Part shown: one piece after another, positions 41,363 through 51,562 of the stretch
Layout of the letters: the number at the start of each line of letters is the position of its first letter
Position numbering within the stretch: position 1 is the stretch's first letter
Source of the DNA: Salinicola tamaricis
GTDB lineage: Bacteria > Pseudomonadota > Gammaproteobacteria > Pseudomonadales > Halomonadaceae
Direction: 5' to 3'
Assembly: GCF_003006155.1 (NCBI RefSeq)
Contig: NZ_CP023559.1
Location: 1,240,001-1,304,000, forward strand
Length of the DNA stretch: 64,000 nucleotides
Translations under genes and position numbers: made by a program
Notes under the pieces: model-generated
The model's database searches: none
What the model was told of the DNA's origin: nothing
What the model saw: only the letters and a program-made list of their open reading frames with translations

Positions 41363-42621
41363 CGTTCGAAGCCTTTCCTCGGCATGACGGCGAACTGTAC
41401 GCCGAAGCGGTCCCGCTGGCGCAGATCGCCGCCGACTACGGCACGCCCTGCTACGTCTACTCGCGCGCTGCGCTGACCCGTCAGTTCCGCGCCTACAGCG
41501 ATGCCCTGGGCGATATGCCACATCTGGTCTGCTATGCGTTGAAGACCAATTCCAACCTGGCGGTGATCGACCTGCTGGCGCGTCTCGGCGCCGGCTTCGA
41601 CATCGTCTCCCAGGGCGAGCTGGAGCGCGTCCTGGCCGCCGGCGGCGATCCGGCCAAGGTGGTCTTCTCCGGGGTCGCCAAGCAGGCCGATGAGATGGCA
41701 CGGGCGCTGGAGGTCGGCATCAAGTGCTTCAACGTCGAATCGCGCCCGGAGCTTGAGCGCCTCGAACGTGTCGCCGCCGAGCGCGGGCAGGTGGCCAACG
41801 TCTCGATCCGGGTCAATCCGGACGTCGACGCGGGCACCCACCCCTATATCTCCACCGGGCTCAAGGACAACAAGTTCGGCGTCGCCGCCGACGAGGTGTT
41901 CGACCTTTACACCTGGGCGGCCGAGCGTGAGCACCTCAAGGTGGTAGGCGTGGACTGCCATATCGGCTCCCAGCTCACCGAGCTCTCGCCCTTCCTGGAC
42001 GCCCTCGACCGCCTGCTGGCGCTGGTCGATCGCCTCGCCGAACGCGGCATCGTGCTCGAGCATCTCGATCTGGGCGGCGGCCTCGGCGTGGTCTACCAGG
42101 ACGAAGCGCCGCCGCCGGCCGAGGCGCTGGTGGCCGCGGTGCGCGAGCGCCTGGCCGGACGCGAGCTGACCCTGATCTTCGAACCGGGCCGTTCGATCGC
42201 CGCCAACGCCGGCGTGCTGCTGACCCGGATCGAGTACCTCAAGCCAGGCGAGAGCAAGAACTTCGCCATCGTCGACGCCGGCATGAACGACATGATTCGC
42301 CCCTCGCTCTATCAGGCGTGGCAGCGCATCGAGGCGGTCGACACCCGCGCCCCGCGCCCGAGCTCCTGCTACGACGTGGTCGGCCCGGTATGCGAAAGCG
42401 GCGACTTCCTGGGCAAGGCGCGCGAGCTGGCGGTGGCCGAGGGCGACCTGCTGGTGGTGCACGCCGCCGGCGCCTACGGTTTCGTCATGGCCTCGAACTA
42501 CAACAGCCGCGGCCGCCCGCCGGAGGTGCTGGTGGATGGCGAGCACTGCCACCTGGTACGCCAGCGCGAGTCGCTGGCATCGCTCTGGGCGCTGGAGTCG
42601 CGGCTGCCGGAGACGTCTTGA
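41359..42621 (+). CDS. lysA: Diaminopimelate decarboxylase LysA
   Basis: PLP enzyme converting meso-diaminopimelate to lysine. 420 residues. The PLP lysine is K62 in [34 protein letters not shown] and CESGDFLGK (active-site Cys) follow. The chosen TTG start at 41359 overlaps the lptM stop and has ggag upstream; it gives [16 protein letters not shown], the usual beginning. The stop overlaps the dapF start by one base. Confidence 0.95.
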   Translation: MTFEAFPRHDGELYAEAVPLAQIAADYGTPCYVYSRAALTRQFRAYSDALGDMPHLVCYALKTNSNLAVIDLLARLGAGFDIVSQGELERVLAAGGDPAKVVFSGVAKQADEMARALEVGIKCFNVESRPELERLERVAAERGQVANVSIRVNPDVDAGTHPYISTGLKDNKFGVAADEVFDLYTWAAEREHLKVVGVDCHIGSQLTELSPFLDALDRLLALVDRLAERGIVLEHLDLGGGLGVVYQDEAPPPAEALVAAVRERLAGRELTLIFEPGRSIAANAGVLLTRIEYLKPGESKNFAIVDAGMNDMIRPSLYQAWQRIEAVDTRAPRPSSCYDVVGPVCESGDFLGKARELAVAEGDLLVVHAAGAYGFVMASNYNSRGRPPEVLVDGEHCHLVRQRESLASLWALESRLPETS

Positions 42622-43454
42622 TGCTGTTGAATTTCACCAAGATGCACGGTCTCGGCAACGACTTCATGGTGGTCGACCTGATCAGCCAGCGCGCCTACCT
42701 GCGCGACGAGCAGATCCGCCGCCTCGCCGACCGCCACTTCGGGATCGGCTTCGACCAGCTGCTGCTGGTGGAGCCACCGCGCCAGCCCGACATGGATTTT
42801 CGCTACCGTATCTTCAATGCCGACGGCGGTGAGGTGGAGAACTGTGGCAACGGCGCGCGCTGCTTCGCGCGCTTCGTGATCGATCAGCGCCTGACCCACA
42901 AGCGCGAGCTACGCGTCGAGACCCTGGGCGGGCCGCTGACGCTCAAGGTCGACCCCGATGGCAGGGTGCGGGTAGATATGGGCGCGCCGCGCTTCACCCC
43001 GGCTGCCATACCCTTCAGCGCCGAGCACGACGCCCCGCTGCATGAACTTCAGGTCGAGGGCCAGGCGCTGGCGCTCAGCGTCGCCTCGATGGGCAACCCG
43101 CACGCGGTGATCGAGGTCGAGGATGTCGACAGCGCCCCGGTCGAGACCCTCGGCCCGGCACTGCAGCGCCACCCGAGCTTTCCGCGTCAGGTCAATGTCG
43201 GCTTCATGCAGATCGAGTCACCCCACGCCATCCGCCTGCGCGTCTTTGAGCGCGGCGCCGGTGAGACCCTGGCTTGCGGTACCGGTGCCTGCGCAGCGGT
43301 GGCCTGCGGTATCCGCCGCGGCGTGCTCGCAAGCCCGGTCGAGGTGACCCTGCGCGGCGGGCGGCTGACCCTGGAGTGGGCCGGAGGCGACGCCCCGATG
43401 ATTATGACCGGCCCGGCCGAGCGGGTCTTCGAGGGGCGCGTGCCGTTGAGCTGA
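42621..43454 (+). CDS. dapF: Diaminopimelate epimerase DapF
   Basis: Interconverts LL- and meso-diaminopimelate for lysine and peptidoglycan synthesis. 277 residues. The two catalytic cysteines are C75 (ENCGNGARC) and C219 (ACGTGAC). It starts [15 protein letters not shown], the family N-terminus, overlapping the lysA stop by one base. Upstream in-frame sequence belongs to the shadow of lysA and is excluded. Confidence 0.96.
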   Translation: MLLNFTKMHGLGNDFMVVDLISQRAYLRDEQIRRLADRHFGIGFDQLLLVEPPRQPDMDFRYRIFNADGGEVENCGNGARCFARFVIDQRLTHKRELRVETLGGPLTLKVDPDGRVRVDMGAPRFTPAAIPFSAEHDAPLHELQVEGQALALSVASMGNPHAVIEVEDVDSAPVETLGPALQRHPSFPRQVNVGFMQIESPHAIRLRVFERGAGETLACGTGACAAVACGIRRGVLASPVEVTLRGGRLTLEWAGGDAPMIMTGPAERVFEGRVPLS

Positions 43455-43585
43455 ACCCGGCCGCCGCCGTGCGCCGGCCACCTTGCCGGCCCTATAACAA
43501 CGATCGGACAACCACCGGTGAGACCGGGCGCCCGCCACACGGCGCCCTGCCACGACTTCACCCGGGACGACAGGAGAACAGCCGC

Positions 43586-44326
43586 ATGTCACGTGCCCAG
43601 GTCCCCGAGCCACGTCAGACGCTCGACCCCGACCGGGTCGCCGAGTGGCTGGCCCAGCACACCGACTTCTTCGTCGGGCGCGAGGGGCTGCTGCAGCAAC
43701 TCAAGGTGCCGCATCCGCATATCCCCGGCGCCGTCTCGCTGCTCGAACGCCTGGTGGTCGATCTGCGCCAGCGTGCCGAGAGCGCCGAGTGGCGGCTGGA
43801 GAACCTGCTCGAATCGGCGCGCTACAACGAGGCGCAGTATCGGCGCACCCGTGAGTTGGTGCTGGGACTGATCGAGGCCGAAGATGCCGACGCCCTGGCC
43901 GAGGCGCTGTCGACCCAGCTCGCCGAGCGCTTCCGCACTCAGGCCATCGGGCTGTGGCTGGAAGCTCCGCCAGCGTGCCACGCCACGCCCCGCGACACGC
44001 GCCAGTGGCAGCCGCCGCGCTTTCGCCTCGATGCCGAGGCGCGACGACGCCTGGAACTGCTGCTCAACGAGCAGAGCAGCCGCTGCACCACACTGTCGCA
44101 GGACGACTGGGCGCACCTGCTGCCCCACTGCCAAGCCCCAGAGGGTGTCGGCTCCTGCGCCATCACCCGGCTCACCCAAGGCGAGACGCTGGGCTTTCTG
44201 ATCCTGGCCAGCCACGACAGTGAGCACTTCCGGGCCACCCTCGACACCCTCTTCACCGAGTATCTTGGTGAGGTAGTCAGTCGCCTGCTCAAACGCGCCG
44301 AGCGCCCCCATGCAGGCGACGCTTGA
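43586..44326 (+). CDS. DUF484 family (GAF-like) protein
   Basis: 246 residues with the DUF484 pattern: an N-terminal helical part with VAEWLAQHTDFFVGREGLLQQLKVPHP (seen as VAEWLAQHTDFF), SLLERLVVDLRQRAE, then a GAF-like domain ending GETLGFLILASHDSEHF and DTLFTEYLGEVVSRLL. Function unknown, but the gene is conserved between dapF and xerC in gammaproteobacteria. The start MSRAQVPEPRQ at 43586 has a caggag ribosome site. It overlaps xerC by 17 bases. Confidence 0.9.
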   Translation: MSRAQVPEPRQTLDPDRVAEWLAQHTDFFVGREGLLQQLKVPHPHIPGAVSLLERLVVDLRQRAESAEWRLENLLESARYNEAQYRRTRELVLGLIEAEDADALAEALSTQLAERFRTQAIGLWLEAPPACHATPRDTRQWQPPRFRLDAEARRRLELLLNEQSSRCTTLSQDDWAHLLPHCQAPEGVGSCAITRLTQGETLGFLILASHDSEHFRATLDTLFTEYLGEVVSRLLKRAERPHAGDA

Positions 44327-45212
44327 CGCCTTCCTGGCGCGCCTGGCTCGGCGCGCCAGTCCGGCCACGCTCGACGCCTACCGGCGCGACGTGGCTCAGC
44401 TCGCGGCCTGGCTAGAGGCTCAGGGCATCGCCACCTGGCAGGCACTCGACGTCGCCCTGATACGCCGCTTTCTGGCCCACGAGCGCACCCGCGGCCTGGC
44501 GCCGCGCACCCTGGCCCGGCGCCGCGCGGCGCTGTCGCGCTTCGCCGACTTCCTGGTCAGCCAGGGCGAGCTCGACCACAACCCGGTCAAGCTGACCCAG
44601 GCGCCACGTCAGCCGCGCCATCTGCCTAGCCCGGTCGATGTCGACCTGCTCGGCCGCTTTCTCGACACGCCCCACGATGGCGATCCGCTGGCCATCCGCG
44701 ATCAAGCCATGCTCGAGCTGTTCTACGCCTGCGGGCTGCGCCTGGCGGAACTGGCGGGGCTCGATCTGGACGCCCTCGACGCGCGCCACGTGCGCGTGCT
44801 GGGCAAGGGCGGCAAGCCGCGTCAGGTGCCGGTCGGGCGCCGCGCGGCAGCGGCCATCCACGATTGGCTGGGGATACGCAGCACGCTCGCCGGCGACGGC
44901 GAACGCGCGCTGTTCTTGGCCCAGCACGGCGGCCGGCTCGGCCACCGTGCGATCCAGAGCCGGCTGGCCGAGTGCGCCAAGCGCCGCGGCCTGCCCGAAC
45001 ACCTGCACCCGCACCGCCTGCGTCACTCCTTCGCCAGCCACCTGCTCGAATCGAGCCAGGACCTGCGCGCGGTGCAGGAACTGCTGGGACATGCCAATCT
45101 TTCGACAACCCAGATCTATACCCGGCTCGACTGGCAGCAGCTCGCCGAGGTCTACGATCAAGCCCACCCGCGGGCCCGGCGCAAGCCGGGTGCCCCCCAC
45201 GACGAAACCTGA
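44310..45212 (+). CDS. xerC: Tyrosine recombinase XerC
   Basis: Chromosome dimer resolution at dif, with XerD. 300 residues. The N-terminal SAM-like core-binding domain starts MQATLDAFLARL. The catalytic residues are R144 (CGLRLAE), K166 (GKGGK), H235 and R238 (HPHRLRHS), H261 (GHANLSTT) and Tyr Y270 (QIYTRLDW). The normal chromosomal position after dapF and DUF484 argues for XerC rather than a phage or plasmid integrase. Confidence 0.95.
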   Translation: MQATLDAFLARLARRASPATLDAYRRDVAQLAAWLEAQGIATWQALDVALIRRFLAHERTRGLAPRTLARRRAALSRFADFLVSQGELDHNPVKLTQAPRQPRHLPSPVDVDLLGRFLDTPHDGDPLAIRDQAMLELFYACGLRLAELAGLDLDALDARHVRVLGKGGKPRQVPVGRRAAAAIHDWLGIRSTLAGDGERALFLAQHGGRLGHRAIQSRLAECAKRRGLPEHLHPHRLRHSFASHLLESSQDLRAVQELLGHANLSTTQIYTRLDWQQLAEVYDQAHPRARRKPGAPHDET

Positions 45213-45217
45213 TCGCC

Positions 45218-45949
45218 ATGCCACTCGACGCCATCACCTTCGATCTCGACGACACCCTGTGGCACAACGGGCCGGTCATGGCCCATGCCGAACCCACCCA
45301 CTACGCCTGGCTGCTGGAGCAGATCGACGCCCGGCCGGAGGCCGACGACCGGCGCCTGGCCGAGACCTTTCCGCTGGAGGCCTATCAGCAGGTGCGCCAG
45401 CGCTTGATGCAGCGCTTCCCGCTCAGCCGCGGCGACCATAGCTGGATTCGCGAGCGCGCCATGCTCGAGCTGCTGCGCGAGCATGGCCTACCCGAGGCGG
45501 AGGCGCAGCGCTGGGCCGCCGCCGGCTTCGAGCGCTTCATGCAGCTGCGCCACGCGGTGGAGCCCTTCCAGGAAGTGGTGCCGATGTTCGAGGCCTGGGC
45601 GCGGCGCTACCGCCTGGGGGTAATCACCAACGGTAATGTCGACGTCCGCCGTCTGGCGCTGGGCGACTACTTCGACGTAATCATCCTGGCTGGCGAAATG
45701 CACGCCCCCAAGCCCGACACCCGCCCGTTTCTCACCGCCATGGCGCGTCTCGGCACCCAGCCGCACCGAGCGCTGCACGTGGGCGATCACTGGCAGGAGG
45801 ACGTGCTCGCCGCACAGCGCCTGGGCATGCACGCGGTGTGGATCGACGCCAAGCAGGAGGGAGAGCGCGAACTACCGCCGCGGGTGACGCGGATCACCCA
45901 TGTCAGGGAGCTGCCGGCGGTGGTCGAACGGATCGATCGAGAGGCGTAA
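45218..45949 (+). CDS. HAD-family hydrolase, YigB-like
   Basis: Haloacid dehalogenase phosphatase of 243 residues. The nucleophile motif is FDLDDTLW (D8/D10 region), motif II ITNGN, motif III Lys in HAPKPDT, and motif IV HVGDHWQEDVLAA. Its place after xerC is that of yigB, whose product dephosphorylates a riboflavin precursor and other phosphates. This gives a plausible but unproven substrate. The start MPLDAITFDLDD at 45218 follows xerC by 5 bases. Confidence 0.9.
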   Translation: MPLDAITFDLDDTLWHNGPVMAHAEPTHYAWLLEQIDARPEADDRRLAETFPLEAYQQVRQRLMQRFPLSRGDHSWIRERAMLELLREHGLPEAEAQRWAAAGFERFMQLRHAVEPFQEVVPMFEAWARRYRLGVITNGNVDVRRLALGDYFDVIILAGEMHAPKPDTRPFLTAMARLGTQPHRALHVGDHWQEDVLAAQRLGMHAVWIDAKQEGERELPPRVTRITHVRELPAVVERIDREA

Positions 45950-46009
45950 GGTGCCAGAGCGACAACTAGCGAACCGCGGTGAGAGCCGCGCGTCGCCGGC
46001 GCCCCAGGC

Positions 46010-46630
46010 TCAGCGCGCGGCCAACCAGCGATCCATCATCGCGTAGGTCTGATCGAGCCCCTGGCGCTTGAGCGCGGAGAACAACTGCACGCTGACCAGA
46101 TCCTCCCACTCGGCGAGCTGGCGCTTGACCTGCTGCAGCGAGGCCTTCGCCGGCCCCTGCTTCAGCTTGTCGGCCTTGGTCAGCAGGATATGCACCGGCA
46201 GCTCGCGGGCATCGGCCAGCTCCAGCAGTTGGATGTCGAAGTCGCTCAGCGGATGGCGCACGTCCATCAGCAGTATCAGGCCGGCGAGGCCGCTGCGCCT
46301 GCGCAGATAGTCGGCGAGATGCGACTGCCACTCCTTCTTCATCGCCTCGGGCACCTTGGCGTAGCCGTAGCCGGGCAGGTCCACCAGGCGCAGGGTGTCG
46401 CCGTTCTCCAGACCGAAGAAGTTGATCAGTTGGGTCCGCCCAGGGGTCTTGGAGGTCCGCGCCAGCGCGTTCTGCTGGGTGAGCGCGTTGATTGCGCTCG
46501 ACTTGCCGGCGTTGGAGCGCCCGGCGAAGGCGATCTCGACGCCATCGTCCGGCGGGCACAGCGCAAGCTTGGGGGCGCTGATCAGAAAGCGGGCCGTCTG
46601 GTAGTTGCGGCGCGGGGGCGTCGAGGTCAT
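46010..46630 (-). CDS. engB: Ribosome biogenesis GTP-binding protein EngB (YihA/YsxC)
   Basis: Essential GTPase in 50S assembly, 206 residues. G1 GRSNAGKS at 37-44, G2 region KTPGRTQ, G3 DLPGYGYAK from 84, G4 TKADKL and the G5 region near SALKRQG are all present. The start [15 protein letters not shown] at 46630 fits the family better than the upstream ATG at 46678. Convergent with the HAD gene, divergent from dsbA. Confidence 0.95.
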   Translation of the reverse strand: MTSTPPRRNYQTARFLISAPKLALCPPDDGVEIAFAGRSNAGKSSAINALTQQNALARTSKTPGRTQLINFFGLENGDTLRLVDLPGYGYAKVPEAMKKEWQSHLADYLRRRSGLAGLILLMDVRHPLSDFDIQLLELADARELPVHILLTKADKLKQGPAKASLQQVKRQLAEWEDLVSVQLFSALKRQGLDQTYAMMDRWLAAR

Positions 46631-46912
46631 GGCAAGGGCTCTGCGGGCGGGCGTGATCGGTCGCGCGCAGTGTATCACGCCTGTGCCACCGGCGAGTGCG
46701 GCGCCAGCGCCCGGCGCACCAGGCGTCTCCCCGACTGTGCCCCTCTACTTTTCCCTGTCATTCTGGCAGGCTACCCTCAGTGACATGAGGAGACGTCGGC
46801 CGCGGCGAGCGGGGAACCTCCGTCATCCCGGGCGCTCAAACCCGAGTAGCTCGCCGCCGAGACGATCCCGCGTCGAGACGTCCGTTTTCGATCCATCAGG
46901 AGCAGTACACGC

Positions 46913-47551
46913 ATGATCAAGTCGCTTGTGGCGCTAATGGCAGGTCTCACCTTTTCCGGCGCCGTGATGGCCGCCGGCATCGTCGAGGGCAAGGATTATC
47001 AGGTCATCGATCAACCGATGAAGTCCGAGGCTCCGGCGAACAAGATCGAAGTCACCGAGGTGTTCTGGTACGGCTGCCCGCACTGCTACGCGCTGGAGAA
47101 GCCGCTCAACGAGTGGGTCGCCACCCTCCCCGACGACGTCGAGTTCGACCGCATGGCGGCGCCGCTGGGCAAAGTGTGGGAGCAGCACGCCAAGGCCTTC
47201 TACGCCGCCAAGTCGCTGGGCATCGAGCACGAGATGCGCCAGGACTTCATGGATGCGATCCACAAGCAGGGCAAGCGCCTGACCGACGAGGATGACATCG
47301 CCGAGTTCTTCACCCACTACGGGGTGACCAAGGAGCAGGCGCTCAAGGCGCTCGACTCCTTCGGCGTCAAGAGCCAGATCCAGCAGGCGGTGGCCAAGAT
47401 GCGCTCGTATCAGCTGATGGGCGTGCCCGACCTGATCGTCGACAACCACTATGTGGTGACCCCGGACTCCGCCGGCTCGCTCGAGAACATGCCGAAAATC
47501 GCCAGCGCGCTGATCGAGAAGGTGCGCGAGGAGCGCCAGGAGGCCAAGTGA
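46913..47551 (+). CDS. dsbA: Periplasmic thiol:disulfide oxidoreductase DsbA
   Basis: Introduces disulfides in exported proteins. 212 residues. The signal peptide 1-20 ends VMAAG. The active site CPHC (C55-C58) lies in FWYGCPHCYALE and the cis-Pro loop in LMGVPDLIVDN. An aggag ribosome site precedes the ATG at 46913. It is followed after 4 bases by an EEP-family gene. Confidence 0.95.
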   Translation: MIKSLVALMAGLTFSGAVMAAGIVEGKDYQVIDQPMKSEAPANKIEVTEVFWYGCPHCYALEKPLNEWVATLPDDVEFDRMAAPLGKVWEQHAKAFYAAKSLGIEHEMRQDFMDAIHKQGKRLTDEDDIAEFFTHYGVTKEQALKALDSFGVKSQIQQAVAKMRSYQLMGVPDLIVDNHYVVTPDSAGSLENMPKIASALIEKVREERQEAK

Positions 47552-47555
47552 CACC

Positions 47556-48386
47556 ATGTCCATAGCCGCCTCGACGCCCGCCAGCGAGATCGCGCCGACA
47601 CTGAAGCTGCTGACCTGCAATCTGCAGGTCGGCATTCACACCTCGGCCTACCACCACTATCTGACCCGCAGCTGGCAGCACCTGCTGCCGCACCCCAAGC
47701 GCAGTTCGCGCCTGGACCGGGTCGCCGGCGCGCTGGCCGGCTTCGATATCGTCGGCCTGCAGGAGGTCGACGGCGGCAGCTTCCGCTCCAACCACGTCAA
47801 CCAGGTCGAGTATCTGGCCCGGCGCTCGGACTTCGAGTACCACTTCCAGCAGCTCAACCGCAATCTGGGTCGGGTCGCCCAGCACAGCAATGGCCTGCTC
47901 TCGCGCTTCTCGCCCAACCAGATCGACGAGCACCGCCTGCCCGGAATGCGCGGCCGCGGCGCTATCCACGCGCGCTACGGCAGCGGCCCCGACGCGCTGC
48001 ACGTGTTCGTCGCCCATCTCGCCCTGAGCCAGCGCGGGCGGGCGCGTCAGCTCGACTATCTCGGTGAGATCATTCGCCCGCTGCGCCACGTGGTGGTGAT
48101 GGGCGATCTCAACTGCACCCCCGAGCAGCTGCAGAGCCACGCCCGCTTCTGCCACGCCCTCGAACTCGAACCGCTCAAGCCGCTGCCAAGCTATCCCGCC
48201 TGGCAGCCGCGACGCGCGCTCGACCATATCCTGCTGTCGGCCTCGCTCAAGCCGGAAGGCTCGCGGGTACTCGACGCCATGTTCTCGGACCACCTGCCGG
48301 TCGCCGTCGATGTCCATCTGCCCGCCGCCTGCCGCGTCAGTATCGGTCTGGCGCGCCATGACCGGCGCCATGACGATCCCACCTGA
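47556..48386 (+). CDS. Endonuclease/exonuclease/phosphatase (EEP) family protein
   Basis: Metal-dependent hydrolase of the DNase I/AP endonuclease fold, 276 residues. Visible motifs are LLTCNLQVG (Asn), GLQEVDGG (metal Glu), VVMGDLNCTPEQLQ (Asp/Asn) and FSDHLPVAVDVHL (catalytic Asp-His). There is no signal peptide, so it is cytoplasmic. The natural substrate (nucleic acid or phosphoester) cannot be told. Likely co-transcribed with dsbA, as in related genomes. Confidence 0.87.
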   Translation: MSIAASTPASEIAPTLKLLTCNLQVGIHTSAYHHYLTRSWQHLLPHPKRSSRLDRVAGALAGFDIVGLQEVDGGSFRSNHVNQVEYLARRSDFEYHFQQLNRNLGRVAQHSNGLLSRFSPNQIDEHRLPGMRGRGAIHARYGSGPDALHVFVAHLALSQRGRARQLDYLGEIIRPLRHVVVMGDLNCTPEQLQSHARFCHALELEPLKPLPSYPAWQPRRALDHILLSASLKPEGSRVLDAMFSDHLPVAVDVHLPAACRVSIGLARHDRRHDDPT

Positions 48387-48435
48387 GCGCGCCTTATCAG
48401 CGCCTGCTTCATTCGTCTGATCCGCTGAACGCCCA

Positions 48436-48464
48436 AGAAAAAGCGCCTCCGAAGAGGCGCTTTT
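48436..48464. terminator. Bidirectional terminator between the EEP gene and nuoN
   Basis: aaaagcgcctc (48439-48449) pairs with gaggcgctttt (48454-48464) with a four-base loop and A/T runs on both sides. It lies between convergent transcripts and ends the nuo operon. Confidence 0.92.
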
Positions 48465-48493
48465 GCATGTGGGTGAGAACAGCCCCCGAAGCG

Positions 48494-49949
48494 TCAGTAG
48501 GCGCTGTTGCCGGCGACCCAGTGGACCCAGTCGATCATCGGCGTGGGATAGAGCCCCAGCAGGATCACCAGCGTGGCCACCCCGAGCACTACCATGCCAC
48601 CGGCGCGTTCGGCCCAGTCGTGGGTGGCGTCGCGGCTCTGCATGCCCGGCTCGTGGGAACAGCGTCACCATCACCCGCAGGTAGTAGTAGAGCCCGATGG
48701 CGCTGCCCAGCACCACGGCGCCGACCAGCCACCAGCGATGCGCCTCCACACCCACGGCAATGATGTAGAACTTGCCGATGAAGCCGGCGGTGAAGGGAAT
48801 CCCCGCCAGCGACAGCATCGACACGGTCATCACCGCGGTCAGGTAGGGGCGGCGCCAGAACAGGCCACGGTAGTGGTGCAGCGGGCTGGCATCGGCGCTG
48901 CCGCCGGTGGGCGTGTAGGGGCTGGAGACCAGCGTGACCACGCCGAAGGCACCCAGGGTAGTGATCACGTAGGTCACCAGATAGACCCCCACCGTCTCCA
49001 CCGCCAGGCCCTGATTGACCACCAGCGCCACCAGCAGATAGCCAAAATGGGCGATCGAGGAGTAGCCGAGCAGCCGCTTGAGGTCGTTCTGGGTCAGCGC
49101 CAGCAGGTTGCCCACCAGCATGGTCACCACGGCAATCACGCCGAGCAGGTCGTGCCACCAGTTCTCGTGCAGCGCCAGCGCCGACTGGAACAGGCGCAAA
49201 AGGACCAGGAACACCGCCACCTTGCTCGCGGTGGCGAGGAAGGTGGTCGCCGGCCCCGGTCCGCCCTGATAGACGTCCGGCGTCCACAGGTGGAACGGTA
49301 CGATCGACAGCTTGAACGCCAGCCCCACCAGCAGCAGCCCGGCACCGGCCAGCAGCCAGGGGTCGCTGCCTTGGGTCGCCAGCGCCTGACCCAGGGTGTC
49401 GAAGTCGAGGGTACCGGTCATGGCGTAGAGCAGCGCCATGCCGAAGAGCAGAAAGGCAGTGGCCGCTGCCGACAGCACCATGTACTTGATGCCGCTCTCT
49501 AGCGCACCGCGGTCGCGCAGGGTGTAGGCGAGCATCCCGAACAGCGGCATCGACAGCAGCTCGATCCCGAAGAACAGCGTCGCCATGTGGCGCGCCGAAA
49601 CCAGTACCAGGCCCCCGGCGGCGGCGCTCGTCAGTAGCAGGTAGAACTCGTCCCGCGGGCCCTCGTAGCCCTCCAGGTAGTGGTGCGCCAGGGTCACGCA
49701 GGCGAGCGTCGACATCAGCACCAGTACGCCACCGAAACGCGCCAGGTCGTCGACCACCAGCAGATCGGTGACCGCCACAGTCCCTTGGGACCAGCCGAAC
49801 AACAGCGCCAGCAGCGCCGCGTTGAGACCGACCGCGGTGAGTATCGCGCTCAGCGCATGGTGCCGCCGCCAGGCGATCGAGAGCATCACCACGATCACGG
49901 TGAGACAGACCAGAATCAGCGGAGAGATCGCCATCAGCGCCGCCATCAT
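48494..49949 (-). CDS. nuoN: NADH-quinone oxidoreductase subunit N, one frameshift
   Basis: Antiporter-like proton-pumping membrane subunit of complex I. It starts [15 protein letters not shown] at 49949, overlapping the nuoM stop (atga). Many hydrophobic helices with the conserved Lys-containing segments (LVGLAFKLSIVPFHLWTPDVY) and TQNDLKRLLGYSSIAHFGY are visible. The frame breaks at 48655-48657 (after YYYLRVMVTLF, one extra base) and resumes as HEPGMQSRDATHDWAER to the end GNSAY. Repaired length about 484 residues. Last gene of the operon. Confidence 0.93.
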
Positions 49950-51472
49950 TGTGCACCTCCCATCATCGCACCGGCTTGCTGAAAGCTCTGCTGCACCACC
50001 TGCATCGCCCCGGCCGAGGTCTCCAGCATGGGCTGCGGATAGACCCCGAAGAAGATCACCAGCGCCACGATACCGAACAGCAGCGCCAGCTCACGTCGAT
50101 CCAGCCCGCCCAGCGAGCTCTCCTCCTTGGGTGGCCCGTAGTAGACCCGCTGCATGATGAACAGCGAGTAGACCGCGGCCAGGATCAGCCCCACGCTGGC
50201 GATCGCCACGGTCCAGGGAGCGACGCCGAAGCTGCCGAACATGACCATGAACTCGCCGACGAAGTTGGCGGTACCCGGCAGCCCCAGCGAAGCCGCCACG
50301 AATACCAGGGCGAAGCCCGGCAGCCCGCGGATACGCCCCCAGAGCCCGCCCATCTGACGCATGTCGCGGGTGTGCAGGCGCTCGTAGAGCTGGCCGGAGA
50401 GAATGAACAGACCGGCGGCGGAGAAGGCATGCGCCACCATCAGCGCGACCACGCCCTGCAGCGCCAGCTCGGTACCGGCGTAGATCCCGATCAGCACGAA
50501 GCCCATGTGGGAGATGCTGGTGTAGGCGATCAGGCGCTTCAGGTCCTGCTGGCCGCAGGCCAGGATCGCGCCGTAGAAGATCCCGATCAGCCCCAGCGTC
50601 ATCGCCACCGGCGCGAACGCCTGCGACGCCTCGGGGAACAGCGGCAGCGCGAAGCGCAGCATGCCGTAGGCCGCCGTCTTGAGCAGAATACCGGCAAGGT
50701 CGACGCTGCCCGCGGTGGGCGCCTGGGCGTGGGCGTCGGGGAGCCAGCCGTGCAGCGGCACCACCGGCAGCTTGACCGCGAAGGCGACGAAGAAGCCGAG
50801 CATCAGCCACCACGCCACCTGCGGGTCCATCGGCGTATTCAGTAGATCGCCGTAGGCGAAGGTGTAGACCCCGGTCGCCGCGTGGTGGACGAACACCAGC
50901 CCGAGGATCGCGATCAGCATCATCAGGCCGCTGGCCTGGGTGTAGATGAAGAACTTGGTCGCCGCCCCGATGCGCGAGCTCCCCTTGGAGCCGCTGTGGC
51001 CCCAGAGCGCGATCAGGAAGTACATCGGCACCAGCATCATTTCCCAGAACAGGAAGAACAGGAACAGGTCGATGGAGAGGAACACCCCGACCACCCCGCC
51101 CAGGATCCACAAAAGGTTGAGATGGAAGAAGCCGACCCGGCGCACGATCTCGTTCCACGAGCAGACCACCGCCATCGCCCCGAGCAGCCCGGTCAGCGCG
51201 ATCATCAGCAGCGACAGCCCGTCCAGCGCCAGGTGCAGCTTGATCCCGAAGCGCGGAATCCAGTTGGCCTGCCACTCCAGCACCCAGGCGTGGGTGGCGC
51301 CCTGGGCGGGCAGCGGGAAGTCGCTGCCCGCCCAGATCCCGAGCACCATCACCAGCTCCAGGAGCATGGTAGCCAGCGCGATCCAGCGCGGTGCCCGGTC
51401 GCCGAAGCGTTCGGCCTGCCAGCACAGCAGCCCGCCGATGAAAGGGATCAGAATCAGCCAGACCAGAATCAT
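49946..51472 (-). CDS. nuoM: NADH-quinone oxidoreductase subunit M
   Basis: Proton-pumping antiporter-like subunit of complex I. The 508 residues are intact. Diagnostic segments are [40 protein letters not shown] (key Glu), [20 protein letters not shown] (key Lys and His) and [20 protein letters not shown]. 90 bases separate it from nuoL; it overlaps nuoN. Confidence 0.96.
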   Translation of the reverse strand: MILVWLILIPFIGGLLCWQAERFGDRAPRWIALATMLLELVMVLGIWAGSDFPLPAQGATHAWVLEWQANWIPRFGIKLHLALDGLSLLMIALTGLLGAMAVVCSWNEIVRRVGFFHLNLLWILGGVVGVFLSIDLFLFFLFWEMMLVPMYFLIALWGHSGSKGSSRIGAATKFFIYTQASGLMMLIAILGLVFVHHAATGVYTFAYGDLLNTPMDPQVAWWLMLGFFVAFAVKLPVVPLHGWLPDAHAQAPTAGSVDLAGILLKTAAYGMLRFALPLFPEASQAFAPVAMTLGLIGIFYGAILACGQQDLKRLIAYTSISHMGFVLIGIYAGTELALQGVVALMVAHAFSAAGLFILSGQLYERLHTRDMRQMGGLWGRIRGLPGFALVFVAASLGLPGTANFVGEFMVMFGSFGVAPWTVAIASVGLILAAVYSLFIMQRVYYGPPKEESSLGGLDRRELALLFGIVALVIFFGVYPQPMLETSAGAMQVVQQSFQQAGAMMGGAQ

Positions 51473-51562
51473 GAATCAGCCACCCGCGATGATGTGAAAA
51501 GCGTCGTTCGAGCGTTCACCGCCAAACGTCCCGTCTCTCTTGCTTGCTGCGCGCGCATCGCC

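Noticed and set aside
44310..45212. Mobile-element integrase
   Set aside because: All features and the dapF-DUF484-xerC-yigB order indicate the housekeeping XerC.
46679..46912. Possible small gene between engB and dsbA
   Set aside because: Open frames here lack ribosome sites and recognisable sequence; it is better read as a divergent promoter region.
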